A stretch of 64,000 nt of DNA from Candidatus Brocadia sp. (GTDB lineage: Bacteria; Planctomycetota; Brocadiia; Brocadiales; Brocadiaceae). Each line of letters begins with the position of its first letter. The first letter of the stretch is position 1. Both the position numbers and the translations under genes were made by a program. Below the pieces are notes generated by a model that had not been told where the DNA came from, made no database searches, and saw only the letters and a list, made by a program, of their open reading frames with translations. The stretch lies in the NCBI GenBank assembly GCA_011525665.1, contig WYAU01000088.1, forward strand, positions 1-64,000, read 5' to 3'. Below are positions 1 through 7,620 of this stretch, piece after piece.

Positions 1-116
1 GTTCCATGGAAATAAAATCGTGAAAACCAAGATTTTGCAGGCTATTCCGGCTATACCAACCTCACTTCCCTTACGGAGGGCTGGTTAGCTGGTGTTTGCT
101 CTATTTTTCACGCAAC

Positions 117-251
117 TTATGTGTAATCACCAACTTTATCTTCGACTAATTTTAATTCTTTTGCCGTTAGTTTTCTTTCCAATTCCTGTTCTGCAACATT
201 TTGAACATCTTCGATGTTGATGGAATAAATAATTTTTTCTGGATCGATCAT
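117..251 (-). CDS. small hypothetical protein (44 aa)
   Basis: Short ORF of 44 codons, with start MIDPEKIIYSINIEDV and end KLVEDKVGDYT. An AAAGAGG Shine-Dalgarno-like stretch lies about 8 bases before the ATG, which makes translation plausible. The composition is acidic and amphipathic, with a likely helical second half (residues 15-40), and there is no membrane segment or cysteine. I do not recognise the family. It lies downstream of the broken methyltransferase on the same strand, so it may be the last gene of that cassette. An equally possible reading is that it is an independent regulator-like peptide. Confidence 0.45.
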   Translation of the reverse strand: MIDPEKIIYSINIEDVQNVAEQELERKLTAKELKLVEDKVGDYT

Positions 252-382
252 ACCTGATACCTCTTTAGTTTTTTATCTTAAAGTTGCGTGTGTAGTGTTG
301 AGTGAGGTGAAGCCCAACAATTCAAATCATTCATGCTCCACCTTTGTCCCATGACTTAATTTACATGATTATAGATTACATA

Positions 383-404
383 ACCAACGTGATACCAACG
401 TGAT
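383..404. repeat. 11-bp tandem duplication
   Basis: The unit ACCAACGTGAT occurs twice in direct succession. It lies in the stretch where the methyltransferase reading frame has already been lost, and looks like a small slippage or rearrangement scar. Confidence 0.6.
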
Positions 405-479
405 ACAGACGCTATTTGGTTATCATCAGTTAAGTTTGCAGCATTTGAAAGTATACCCTTCTTGAGCAGATTCCATATT

Positions 480-1436
480 TCAACTGCCATTTTTGCCAGT
501 GCAACAAAACCAGCGCGAACTGCGTGTGTAATCATACCGATTGCAATATGGTGGTGAAGTAATGATAGCATCATAAGTACCTGTGGGGATAGTTGGCAAC
601 ACTTCAAGACACGAGCCACCATAGAGATTAATTGTACCTTTTGAATGCTTTGAGGTAAAAAGTGGTTTTTGTTTTCCTCTGGTTTGTAAGTCGAAGATGA
701 TTTCGTCTATTTTATCGCAAATAGCCTTCTCAAAACCAAGAATTGTTCCTTTGTTAAAAGGCTTTTTACCCTGTCGCCTTCCCGACCGATAATCCCACCG
801 TAGATATTGACCGTCTTTCCGTATATAGCTCACCGACTCTAAAATACATAGTAAAGCAAACCGCAAAACTGTCCGAACGCGTTCATTTTCTTGCTCACAT
901 GCGCCTAAGTATCTTTCGATTGCCTCTTTTGTTTGTTCTGGATATGCATCTTTCGTAATACGTAACTCGTTTAGTGGTATTTGTAACTCAGATTTTTTCC
1001 AGGGTTGTTCAAGCGACCACCGTTTGAGGGTAGAAAAATCATCTTTCGTGAATTCTAACGCTAGTATTTTTTTCGTGTTGATTATTTGTTGACCAATTGG
1101 CAACAATTCGATTCCATCGGCGTTTATCCCTTTTGCAATTGCCGCAAATAAGGCTGTTCCACTGTCAGCAAATGGGTCCAGGATTACGCCGTTAACGATC
1201 TTGTACTTTTCGAGCAGATATTCGACTAAGGAAGCGGAGAACGCTTCTTTGAATTTATACCATCGGTAAATTTCTCTGGTCTTATTAGCCTGAAAACTTA
1301 CGATCGAACGGGACAAAGAAGGGTCGAGGTGAAATGTGTCTTTGAAGTAATGATATAGTCCTTGATCAAGATGTTCAACTGCATTCAAAGTAGCCTTTTG
1401 TCGTAAGACTTTAACATTCTCGGACAGAGTTAACAT
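480..1436 (-). pseudogene. DNA methyltransferase, 3'-truncated
   Basis: Site-specific DNA methyltransferase of the amino-methylating (N4-C/N6-A) type. The AdoMet motif I region reads [10 protein letters not shown] near residue 89, and the catalytic motif IV reads [11 protein letters not shown] near residue 296, so the order is motif I before motif IV. The protein stops at residue 318, about 15 residues after motif IV, in a sequence unlike the family continuation, so the conserved C-terminal core is missing. The other frames down to base 356 stay open for a while but do not resemble the missing part. The gene is therefore truncated by a rearrangement rather than a simple frameshift. No cognate endonuclease is next to it. 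The start ATG at 1436 is the only good one, just before an intergenic gap. Probably inactive. Confidence 0.75.
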
Positions 1437-1584
1437 TCGGTTACGCCTTCTTTAGAATAGTATGTAGTACTACGTAATGATCCTGATTATTCAATATACA
1501 GAAATAATTTTGTAATCAAAACAAAAAGTGTTTTTTCGAGTCCATTGAATTTGTAGCCAACATAAAACTTAAAAAACTCCTTAT

Positions 1585-2109
1585 TTATGTTCCAATGTAT
1601 TCGTAATACATATCACTAAGCGCGTCGTGGAATCCCCACCCAATACCACTTGTATCTTCGATGATCTTTCTGCAGCGTACCTCGAACATGTTCTGCATGC
1701 TGTGACTGACAATAAACTTTATTGCACGTTCGTACATACTTTCCATACTGTTGTAAAAGGCTTCATGGATATCTCCATACTCATTTGTAAACCGTACTCC
1801 CATCTCAACGAAGAAAATCATAATGTCCGCTAAACTTTCTTTAGAACCAGACATTTTTTGATAATCTGAAACTGCCTTTCTTGCAACCGAGAGTCGCATC
1901 TTTCCAAATCCACGAGTCGGGAAGAACTCATCCTCTATGATGTCTTTATATTTTTGCAGAACCTGAGCATCGTTTTGTCCAAGTTTTGCCTGGTAATAAT
2001 CCCTTACATATTCAAACTTGGTAAAGAGGTCAGAAATTTCATTAATCAATTCTTCTTTAGAACGTTGTTTTAGATACTTTTTGAGGTTTTTAAGGCTAAT
2101 CTCTTTCAT
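1585..2109 (-). CDS. DUF6155-like protein
   Basis: A 174-residue, highly charged, probably all-helical soluble protein. The N-terminus (LKKYLKQRSKEELINEI) resembles the DUF6155 family as I remember it, whose function is unknown. There is no nuclease motif, signal peptide or membrane helix. It sits between a broken methyltransferase and a restriction endonuclease on the same strand, so it is part of the accessory island, but gaps of more than 100 bases on both sides argue against tight operon membership. Family assignment is tentative. Confidence 0.6.
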   Translation of the reverse strand: MKEISLKNLKKYLKQRSKEELINEISDLFTKFEYVRDYYQAKLGQNDAQVLQKYKDIIEDEFFPTRGFGKMRLSVARKAVSDYQKMSGSKESLADIMIFFVEMGVRFTNEYGDIHEAFYNSMESMYERAIKFIVSHSMQNMFEVRCRKIIEDTSGIGWGFHDALSDMYYEYIGT

Positions 2110-2283
2110 GCTCCTGTCCTACGACATTTTGAAAATATCCGATGATTAGTGGATTCAGTGGATATAAAGCTAATAGGTCTTTACCAAGCGGTTTCGAGTA
2201 TTCTTTTAGTGTAACAAATCATAATTGGGAATTTCGTAACAATTTAGTTTTTCGAAAAACATCCTGACTCGAGCAAGTGGGGA

Positions 2284-2336
2284 CATGTAGCACGATATTT
2301 ACGTCGATGTCCTGCGAACTGAAGTTCGCGCTACAC
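2284..2336. repeat. dispersed intergenic repeat, copy 1
   Basis: A 53-bp segment that reappears in diverged form at 42417-42465. Both begin with ATGTAGC(A/G)CGATATTTA and contain GAAGTTCGC. This copy has an inner perfect hairpin, GCGAACT-GA-AGTTCGC, and its ends can also pair (GTAGC with GCTAC). It is probably a non-autonomous hairpin repeat and lies downstream of the restriction endonuclease gene. Confidence 0.65.
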
Positions 2337-2367
2337 GGGCGGTTTATTTAAAGACAATTTTAAGCGG

Positions 2368-3129
2368 CTAAAATGTTACGGAATTTTTGATGGCTTCGGA
2401 ACCGGAATTTAGCTTAACGATTTTATCCCATAATATCTTGCTACCATCTGTAGTACAAAACTCATCCATAAATTGCTTGGTAAATTTATTTACCACCTTA
2501 TCATATTCTGTCAAAAATTCTTTGTTCTTTTCCTTTGCTTTATGACCGAGTGGTTCGATAATATCGGTATAAAGATTGTCGTTCCCAGATATAAAACTCC
2601 AAAAGCTCTGTCCACATTTTTTCAGATACTCACCTTTATCTTCTTTTCTGAGTTTTCCATAACAACATCCATTTACAGCAACAACATTAGTTTGTGAAAT
2701 GTTTGCCCTTCGTCTCTGCTTAGCTTTTTTGAAGTTATCTATCATTTTCTTGACTTGACCACTATTTCCCCAATTCGGCCCGGATTTAATTGAAACGATA
2801 TAAACAATCGAATCCTTTTCAAATTCCAAATCTATACCTTCACTCGATGATTTATGGCCACCATATACTTTGTTATTAATAAATACAGCCAATCCTTCAA
2901 GAAAATCACCAAAAATTCCCTCTTCCTGTGATGATAGATGTGCATCAAGCAGTCCTTTTACAAGTTCTCCAGCAATGGTAATATTTTTGGCTTTGAAAAG
3001 ATAAGGGTTTTTACGTTTTAAAACTATCTTCAATTTCAATTTGCTGAGACTTTCAAGACGCCGATGGTGAAAGCTTTCGATGTTCTTTTCAATGTAATTT
3101 GTTATTTCTTTTTCTGTTATGTTTCCCAT
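2368..3129 (-). CDS. PmeII-like type II restriction endonuclease
   Basis: A 253-residue type II restriction endonuclease resembling the PmeII family. It has a PD-(D/E)XK-type core in which EGIDLEF (Asp near residue 100) is followed by VSIKSGPNWGN (Lys near residue 115). The flanking LSSQEEGIFGDFLE and VVAVNGCCYG segments are typical of that family. I start it at the ATG at 3129, because the family begins at about MGNITEKEI; an upstream GTG at 3147 is possible. The gene overlaps the end of the methyltransferase gene (3089-3970) by about 41 bases, so the two are translationally coupled with the protective enzyme first. The target sequence cannot be read from the protein. Confidence 0.85.
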   Translation of the reverse strand: MGNITEKEITNYIEKNIESFHHRRLESLSKLKLKIVLKRKNPYLFKAKNITIAGELVKGLLDAHLSSQEEGIFGDFLEGLAVFINNKVYGGHKSSSEGIDLEFEKDSIVYIVSIKSGPNWGNSGQVKKMIDNFKKAKQRRRANISQTNVVAVNGCCYGKLRKEDKGEYLKKCGQSFWSFISGNDNLYTDIIEPLGHKAKEKNKEFLTEYDKVVNKFTKQFMDEFCTTDGSKILWDKIVKLNSGSEAIKNSVTF

Positions 3130-3970
3130 AGCTGGCACTTTCTTCACAAAGGAGCCTTTCTACCTCTTTGATTTTTGATTTAGCCATGTTGTAATATTCT
3201 GGCTTAATATCTATTCCCACGGAATTTCGCCCCATTTCTTGAGCAACTTCACATGTTGTTCCTGAACCCAAGAAAGGATCTAAAACCCAATCATCTTCCT
3301 CAGTAAATAATTTTATAAACCATTCGGGCAAAGATTTTGGGAACGTTGCACTATGATTTTTATTTCCCGTCTCCGTTGCAAGGTGAAGGACATTCGTAGG
3401 ATAAGCAAGATCCCTGTTCAACCAATTGGCAATATTTTTTCCGAATCCACTGCCTGCCTGTGAGTTAAATCGGATTATGTCGTTTTTCCCCAGACACTTT
3501 AGACGCGTATTTGCCCACTCTCCCATAGGGACCCTTACTGCGTCTTGAAACATCTTAAATTTACTTGATTTGTTAAACTGTAAACATCGTTCCCATGCAT
3601 CGCGAAAACGATTTGGCCATTTTCCAGGATAACAATTTTTTTTATGCCAGATAAATTCTTCTGTCCAGAGCCACCCCTGCCTGCGCAATGAAAGGATCAG
3701 TTCGAGGACATAGGTATGACGCTCGCCGTTAACTGCCTTTTCCTTAATATTTAAAATGAAGGTTCCTGTTGGCTTTAGAACGCGAAGAAACTCCAGCGAA
3801 CGCGGCAAAAACCACGCGACATAATCATCGGGTTTTATCCCTCCGTAAGTCTTGGAACGGCTATCGGCGTAAGGGGGGGAGGTGACTATCAAATCAAATG
3901 TGTTATCCGAAAACGTTTTGAGTACCTCAAGACAATCACCAAGACGGATGTCTGCTCTTATCTCGCGCAT
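3089..3970 (-). CDS. DNA methyltransferase of the PmeII-like system
   Basis: Beta-class amino-methyltransferase: catalytic motif IV TSPPYADSR lies near the N-terminus (about residue 30) and the AdoMet motif DPFLGSGTT near residue 232, followed by VGIDIKPEYY. An SPPY motif favours N4-cytosine methylation but does not prove it. The length of 293 residues is normal for the class. I use the ATG at 3970; a TTG at 3991 would add seven residues, and neither has a clear ribosome binding site. Its 3' end overlaps the endonuclease gene, so the pair forms a compact restriction-modification unit in which methylase translation precedes nuclease translation. Confidence 0.88.
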   Translation of the reverse strand: MREIRADIRLGDCLEVLKTFSDNTFDLIVTSPPYADSRSKTYGGIKPDDYVAWFLPRSLEFLRVLKPTGTFILNIKEKAVNGERHTYVLELILSLRRQGWLWTEEFIWHKKNCYPGKWPNRFRDAWERCLQFNKSSKFKMFQDAVRVPMGEWANTRLKCLGKNDIIRFNSQAGSGFGKNIANWLNRDLAYPTNVLHLATETGNKNHSATFPKSLPEWFIKLFTEEDDWVLDPFLGSGTTCEVAQEMGRNSVGIDIKPEYYNMAKSKIKEVERLLCEESASYGKHNRKRNNKLH

Positions 3971-4239
3971 AGGATTGATACGATTTACCAATGAAAGGAA
4001 AAATTTTTATTAGAAGGTAATTCTTTAAAACAGATATTAATATATCATCAATGAAAAACGAAAGCAAAACCAAAGAAGGTATTGTTAACTAGACATTCTA
4101 TGCTTATGGATCGGTACGAAAATACCCCTCACCCTGACCATCTCCCGCAAGGGGCGTAGGAACTTTCCCTCACTTCGTGGATTAAGTGGGTGACGTATTT
4201 TCATACCCTTTTGTGAGCCTTTGGTTCATGAATGTTTAT

Positions 4240-5190
4240 TCAATAGTTATTTTTAATGGTTCTTTTATTTAAAAACAACTCTAATAGTTTTCTATTTAAC
4301 ATTTTAATATTAATCATATCTTCTAATAATTTCTTCTGTCTTTCAGAAGATGCGTCAAATAAAAAACCACCTTCTTTTTCAAACCCACGTAATATTCCAT
4401 GGTGTAAAAAGGCAGATCTCAATTGCCCATAAAGACGTTTAATAAATTTAACATGATTGTTAACATTATTTCCCGTCAGTGAATCTTTAACAAGCTTTTC
4501 TATTTCAGATATACGGCTTGTTTCATGCTTCTTACTTATTTTTGTTCCACATTCTTCGCAGACAATGTTACCATTACAAATTATCTGAGAGGCATTTGCT
4601 AATTGATCAATTGAAGATAAATAAAGCATCATGTAAAAGGTATATTTTAAGTGAAAATTTGGAAGTTTTTCAATCTCTTGAGCCCATGTATATGTATTAA
4701 GAGCATTATCAAATTTCTTGAAATCCTCGCCCTTCAATTTTTGCAACAACATACTATAACTAGCTACTCGACGAATAGGGCTTCTATCAGATACAAGTCC
4801 ATGAATAATATTGGGATCGTAAAATATATTATACTTATAATCCTCATATAAACTTTCGAAGTTATTATACTCTTTGATATCTTCCGTTAAATATTCAACT
4901 GGGAGGCCTGTAGCAAGCCATATTAAGTTTAGCAGTCTTTGCACATTTTTATAATAATTGTCTTCATTTATTTCTTCTTCTGTCTCTAAATATAAACAAG
5001 TTGGACCTAAATTATCTGATGAAGTGATATTTTTTGAATATCTACCAGCAAATATTATAGACCCTTTGATATCTGAGTCTCGCAAAGGTATTATTTCAAA
5101 GAAGGGCCTTTCATTATTGTAAGTATTCAATGTAAATATAAATAAATTTCGTTTTCCACCTCCATATCTTTTCACAGACATTTTATTCAT
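4240..5190 (-). CDS. AT-rich HEPN-type protein, candidate defence RNase
   Basis: A 316-residue soluble protein that I do not recognise as a whole. Near the C-terminus it carries RSAFLHHG (Arg258 to His263), which fits the HEPN ribonuclease motif Rx4-6H within a helical context. A lone CEECGTK cysteine pair sits around residue 210. The N-terminal 130 residues look like a mixed alpha/beta domain without a known motif. The gene is strikingly AT-rich compared with the genes around it and stands alone between a restriction-modification pair and a helicase remnant. This suggests recent transfer and an abortive-infection role of the ApeA or related HEPN kind. The start could be the ATG at 5190 or at 5181; no ribosome binding site is visible. 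HEPN assignment is by motif only. Confidence 0.55.
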   Translation of the reverse strand: MNKMSVKRYGGGKRNLFIFTLNTYNNERPFFEIIPLRDSDIKGSIIFAGRYSKNITSSDNLGPTCLYLETEEEINEDNYYKNVQRLLNLIWLATGLPVEYLTEDIKEYNNFESLYEDYKYNIFYDPNIIHGLVSDRSPIRRVASYSMLLQKLKGEDFKKFDNALNTYTWAQEIEKLPNFHLKYTFYMMLYLSSIDQLANASQIICNGNIVCEECGTKISKKHETSRISEIEKLVKDSLTGNNVNNHVKFIKRLYGQLRSAFLHHGILRGFEKEGGFLFDASSERQKKLLEDMINIKMLNRKLLELFLNKRTIKNNY

Positions 5191-5295
5191 GCAAATTTTT
5201 GTAATTTAATGTTTACATTAAAGAAGAGAAGCAAATTTATTCTATTATCAATTTCAGATAAATTTACTTTATTTCTTATGGTAAATATTTTGTTT

Positions 5296-5502
5296 TCAAA
5301 ACGTCAACAACTCTATCAGTTCCTTCCTCGAAAATGTCTTGAACACGGCATCGTCTGACTCAACTACGGAATTCATGAGGGTGGCCTTTGTGGTGATCAT
5401 GGCACCGATCTTTCCCTCGGATGTACCTCTGGTGATAAGTTTGAAGACCTGGACTCCTCTGGTCTGGCCAATGCGGTGAACACAGCCGGTGGCCTGGTCT
5501 TC
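5296..5502 (-). pseudogene. remnant of SNF2 helicase 3' end, copy A
   Basis: 207 bases that align without a gap to the last 207 bases of the intact helicase gene (9074-9280), including the stop codon. The reading frame is still open for 68 codons and ends SRKELIELLTF. The helicase motif VI DRVHRIGQ has decayed to GCVHRIGQ. There is no start codon, and the homology ends abruptly at 5502, just before the toxin gene. This is a clear duplicated gene fragment. Confidence 0.92.
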
Positions 5503-5529
5503 CTAAATGGCATTTCACTACTTCAAATA

Positions 5530-5814
5530 TTAATCTAATTGTTTTGCACCATGACAGATTGCAACAATTTCAACAAATTCTTCTTTGAGACGATAGACAA
5601 TTCTGTAGTTTTCGTAGATTTTTTCCCGTATATTTTCATCTCCATATTCTGGAACAATTCTTCCGGTTTTAGGGAATTGAGGGAGGGTTTTAATAATGGC
5701 ATTTACTTTCTTTGCAAATAGTGAGGCATAGTATTTGGAATCTTTCCCAATGTAGTTGCAGATATCTTCAAAATTAGATGCGGCCCGCGGAGACCACTTT
5801 ATTTTGTAAGCCAT
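5530..5814 (-). CDS. RelE/ParE-family toxin
   Basis: A 94-residue toxin of the RelE/ParE superfamily. The N-terminus YKIKWSPRAASNFEDI, the central KTLPQFPKTGRIVPEY and the C-terminal YRIVYRLKEEFVEIVAICHG follow the family pattern. Members cleave ribosome-bound mRNA or poison gyrase, and the sequence does not decide which. Its start overlaps the end of the antitoxin gene by 16 bases, the usual antitoxin-first, toxin-second order. It directly abuts a helicase remnant, so the pair looks like an inserted cassette. Confidence 0.9.
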   Translation of the reverse strand: MAYKIKWSPRAASNFEDICNYIGKDSKYYASLFAKKVNAIIKTLPQFPKTGRIVPEYGDENIREKIYENYRIVYRLKEEFVEIVAICHGAKQLD

Positions 5815-5987
5815 TTGGACATCCTTTTTTCAACTTCCTCGTGGGATATCCCTTTCCCCTCATCCAATTCCTTTAAACCTGCATCCACCTGTAGTTTGAA
5901 ATACAATTCTGCCATAATATCATCAACAGTGACACTATCAGGCAGTGACTGAATCATTTGAATAACTTGCTGTTTTATTCCTGCCAT
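5799..5987 (-). CDS. antitoxin partner of the RelE/ParE toxin
   Basis: A 62-residue acidic protein starting MAGIKQQVIQMIQSLPDSV and containing GKGISHEEVEKRMSKWL. This is the pattern of small antitoxins paired with RelE/ParE toxins: an N-terminal dimerisation or DNA-binding part and a C-terminal toxin-binding helix. It precedes and overlaps the toxin gene. A GGGAGATCAATA sequence ahead of the ATG provides a ribosome binding site. It probably represses its own operon, as is common in such pairs. Confidence 0.82.
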   Translation of the reverse strand: MAGIKQQVIQMIQSLPDSVTVDDIMAELYFKLQVDAGLKELDEGKGISHEEVEKRMSKWLTK

Positions 5988-6151
5988 TATTGATCTCCCT
6001 TCTCTAATTGTTTATCAAAGTCTGGTTATTTTCTTGTTTGATCTGTATCGTTTTGTATGTCTATTTACGGGTAAATGTAAGCTACCCGGAGAATTTTCTC
6101 AAGATAAATTTGAAAATTATTACAGGTTTAAGAACATGATTGAGATATTAA

Positions 6152-6199
6152 CCTCATCAATCTCTTTTAATCCGTATCCACCTGTAGTTTGAAATACAA
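6152..6199 (-). pseudogene. decayed antitoxin fragment
   Basis: A 48-base segment matching the middle of the intact antitoxin gene (about 5858-5906), including 24 identical bases (6176-6199 against 5883-5906) that encode YFKLQVD. A one-base deletion after this core shifts the frame into a stop. It is the remnant of a second antitoxin copy, left between two toxin-like cassettes. Confidence 0.75.
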
Positions 6200-6213
6200 C
6201 TTTTTGATTTATT

Positions 6214-6738
6214 CTACATGCCTTTCATAAACTCTTTAATCCTATCTTCTACCCAATCAACTGGTATTTGTTCTTCCATGCAGCGTTTATAAATACCGCT
6301 ATCTTTCGTAAGCACAATAAATATTCTGCCTGATTTCGCGTGTGTTTTTGCAAGTTCGATGATACTCGTATCGACTGGTCCTAAATCTGTAAGAGTGTTT
6401 TTGGGCATATCAACGAGATGTTGGGTATCTTCATTGAATTTTAGATCTTTCATTTTGTTCTGGACAAGTGTCCAAAAGCGTTCCTGAAGCTCTTTGATTC
6501 TCCGATGGTGTGCTTTACTTACTGCACTTACTGCTCTGCAAATATGACGCTCAATCTCTGCAATTACCCCCGATGAAGTTAAAAGGCGTCCTTTATGATG
6601 TTCGAGAAAGCTGTGAAAAGCAGCTACCCATATCTTGTTTCGTGGGGTCACAGGAGAGATATGGGCACTGAGCCATGTTGAGTGATACTGGTCATCATAG
6701 AGTCGGACAAAGTAATCAAGAAGTGGTCCTGTGTCCAA
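6214..6738 (-). CDS. PIN-domain protein (putative toxin RNase)
   Basis: A 174-residue protein with PIN-domain features: the first strand FVLDTGPLLDYF carries the first acidic residue, GVIAEIERH the second, LGPVDTSIIELA the third and fourth, and VLTKDSGIYKRC matches the late TxD segment. PIN proteins are metal-dependent RNases. The start is uncertain. The frame is open upstream only to a stop at 6760-6762 and offers TTG (6738) or ATT (6747), while an ATG at 6763 is in another frame, so a small indel at the 5' end is possible. It follows the 223-residue partner gene by about 30 bases and is probably in the same operon. Confidence 0.7.
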   Translation of the reverse strand: MDTGPLLDYFVRLYDDQYHSTWLSAHISPVTPRNKIWVAAFHSFLEHHKGRLLTSSGVIAEIERHICRAVSAVSKAHHRRIKELQERFWTLVQNKMKDLKFNEDTQHLVDMPKNTLTDLGPVDTSIIELAKTHAKSGRIFIVLTKDSGIYKRCMEEQIPVDWVEDRIKEFMKGM

Positions 6739-6769
6739 TACAAAAATGTTCTGGCAGGATCATGATCGC

Positions 6770-7441
6770 TTATGAGAACGGGGTTGGTGCAGCAGGAATA
6801 TCATATTGTGTACAAAGTTTATAACTCTTTTCTTGTAACCAATCGATTAGTGCTTTATCGAATTCTAATAAAGTATAACAGGCATTATCAACCTTATCGA
6901 ATTCACTGCCTTTGCGGAATTTTAGAAATTCCTTGCCATATCGTGTCCAGAATAAGAAATCAGTAAAGTGTTCAGGCAGCGATTCAATCCGATTCACGAC
7001 GTGCTCGGCAACGAGATGTTGGAATTTTTCCTCTGGGTACGCGCCACCTGGGTATTTCTTTTGGACTGATTGGTACTCAGCCAAAGTGTAATTAACTTTT
7101 GCTACAAATTCTGGATTAGACGATAGAGCAATAAATGCTGCCTGAGCAGCAAGCTTAAGAGTGTCTGCAAGCTTGTCGTGGTCCGGTAAACGTTTGGTAG
7201 CATCAGCGTTTGCTTTCATAAAATCGCGGTAGATGTGTCGTGCAGATGGGGAGAGGTAGTTTTCTATTGATCGTATAAATTCTAACGTATTGTTAAAAAA
7301 TCGAAATGTTATATTACCTCTCTGGAGAAAGGATACTTCGATTGGAATTATCTCTAAAAGAGGGTTAATTACTTCGTAAACCCAACTTGCCACGCGTGGA
7401 GACTGCCTTTTGGGACTGGTTTTGCTTACCTTAGTAGTCAT
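6770..7441 (-). CDS. unknown protein paired with PIN protein
   Basis: A 223-residue protein not recognised. It begins with a basic segment (MTTKVSKTSPKRQSPR) and then looks mostly helical, with GNITFRFFNNTLEFI, a polar middle rich in Ala and Lys, and a C-terminal aromatic stretch (FTDFLFWTRYGKEFLKF). No signal peptide, membrane helix or catalytic motif is visible. It lies directly upstream of a PIN-domain gene on the same strand, the position an antitoxin or specificity partner would have, although it is far longer than common antitoxins. Its role is inferred only from this pairing. The ATG at 7441 follows an AT-rich leader. Confidence 0.6.
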   Translation of the reverse strand: MTTKVSKTSPKRQSPRVASWVYEVINPLLEIIPIEVSFLQRGNITFRFFNNTLEFIRSIENYLSPSARHIYRDFMKANADATKRLPDHDKLADTLKLAAQAAFIALSSNPEFVAKVNYTLAEYQSVQKKYPGGAYPEEKFQHLVAEHVVNRIESLPEHFTDFLFWTRYGKEFLKFRKGSEFDKVDNACYTLLEFDKALIDWLQEKSYKLCTQYDIPAAPTPFS

Positions 7442-7520
7442 GTATGTTCACTTTGCTATAGTGATTCTCTGTAGTAAGGTTTATAGGTAAATTACATCTT
7501 TGCAATTATAAAGTCAAGAA

Positions 7521-7570
7521 AATCATGGCATCAATCTTTTCCCCCAGTGTCCTCTGGTAATGAGCTTGAG
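7521..7570 (-). pseudogene. remnant of SNF2 helicase 3' region, copy B
   Basis: About 50 bases resembling the intact helicase gene at 9173-9224: AATCATGGCATC is shared, followed by TGAGCTTGA after roughly 30 diverged bases with one single-base gap. It is shorter and more diverged than copy A, but at the equivalent place relative to a cassette border. Confidence 0.65.
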
Positions 7571-7579
7571 GTTAAGTAA

Positions 7580-7614
7580 TTTGTTGGGTTTTCGCTTCGC
7601 TTAAAACCAACCTA
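7580..7614. repeat. GCTTCGCTT-type hairpin repeat, copy 1
   Basis: The imperfect hairpin TTGGGTTTTCGCTTCGCTTAAAACCAA is followed by CCTAC. A similar design (stem, GCTTCGCTT loop, stem, CCTAC) occurs at 24180-24213. It is an intergenic repeat located downstream of the MT-A70 methyltransferase gene. Confidence 0.5.
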
Positions 7615-7620
7615 CGTTTC

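Noticed and set aside
383-404. Possible CRISPR-like direct repeats
   Set aside because: Only two 11-bp units with no spacer; a simple tandem duplication.
356-622. An 88-residue minus-strand ORF overlapping the truncated methyltransferase end
   Set aside because: It shows no recognisable family and overlaps the conserved methylase motif IV in a different frame; treated as rearrangement debris.
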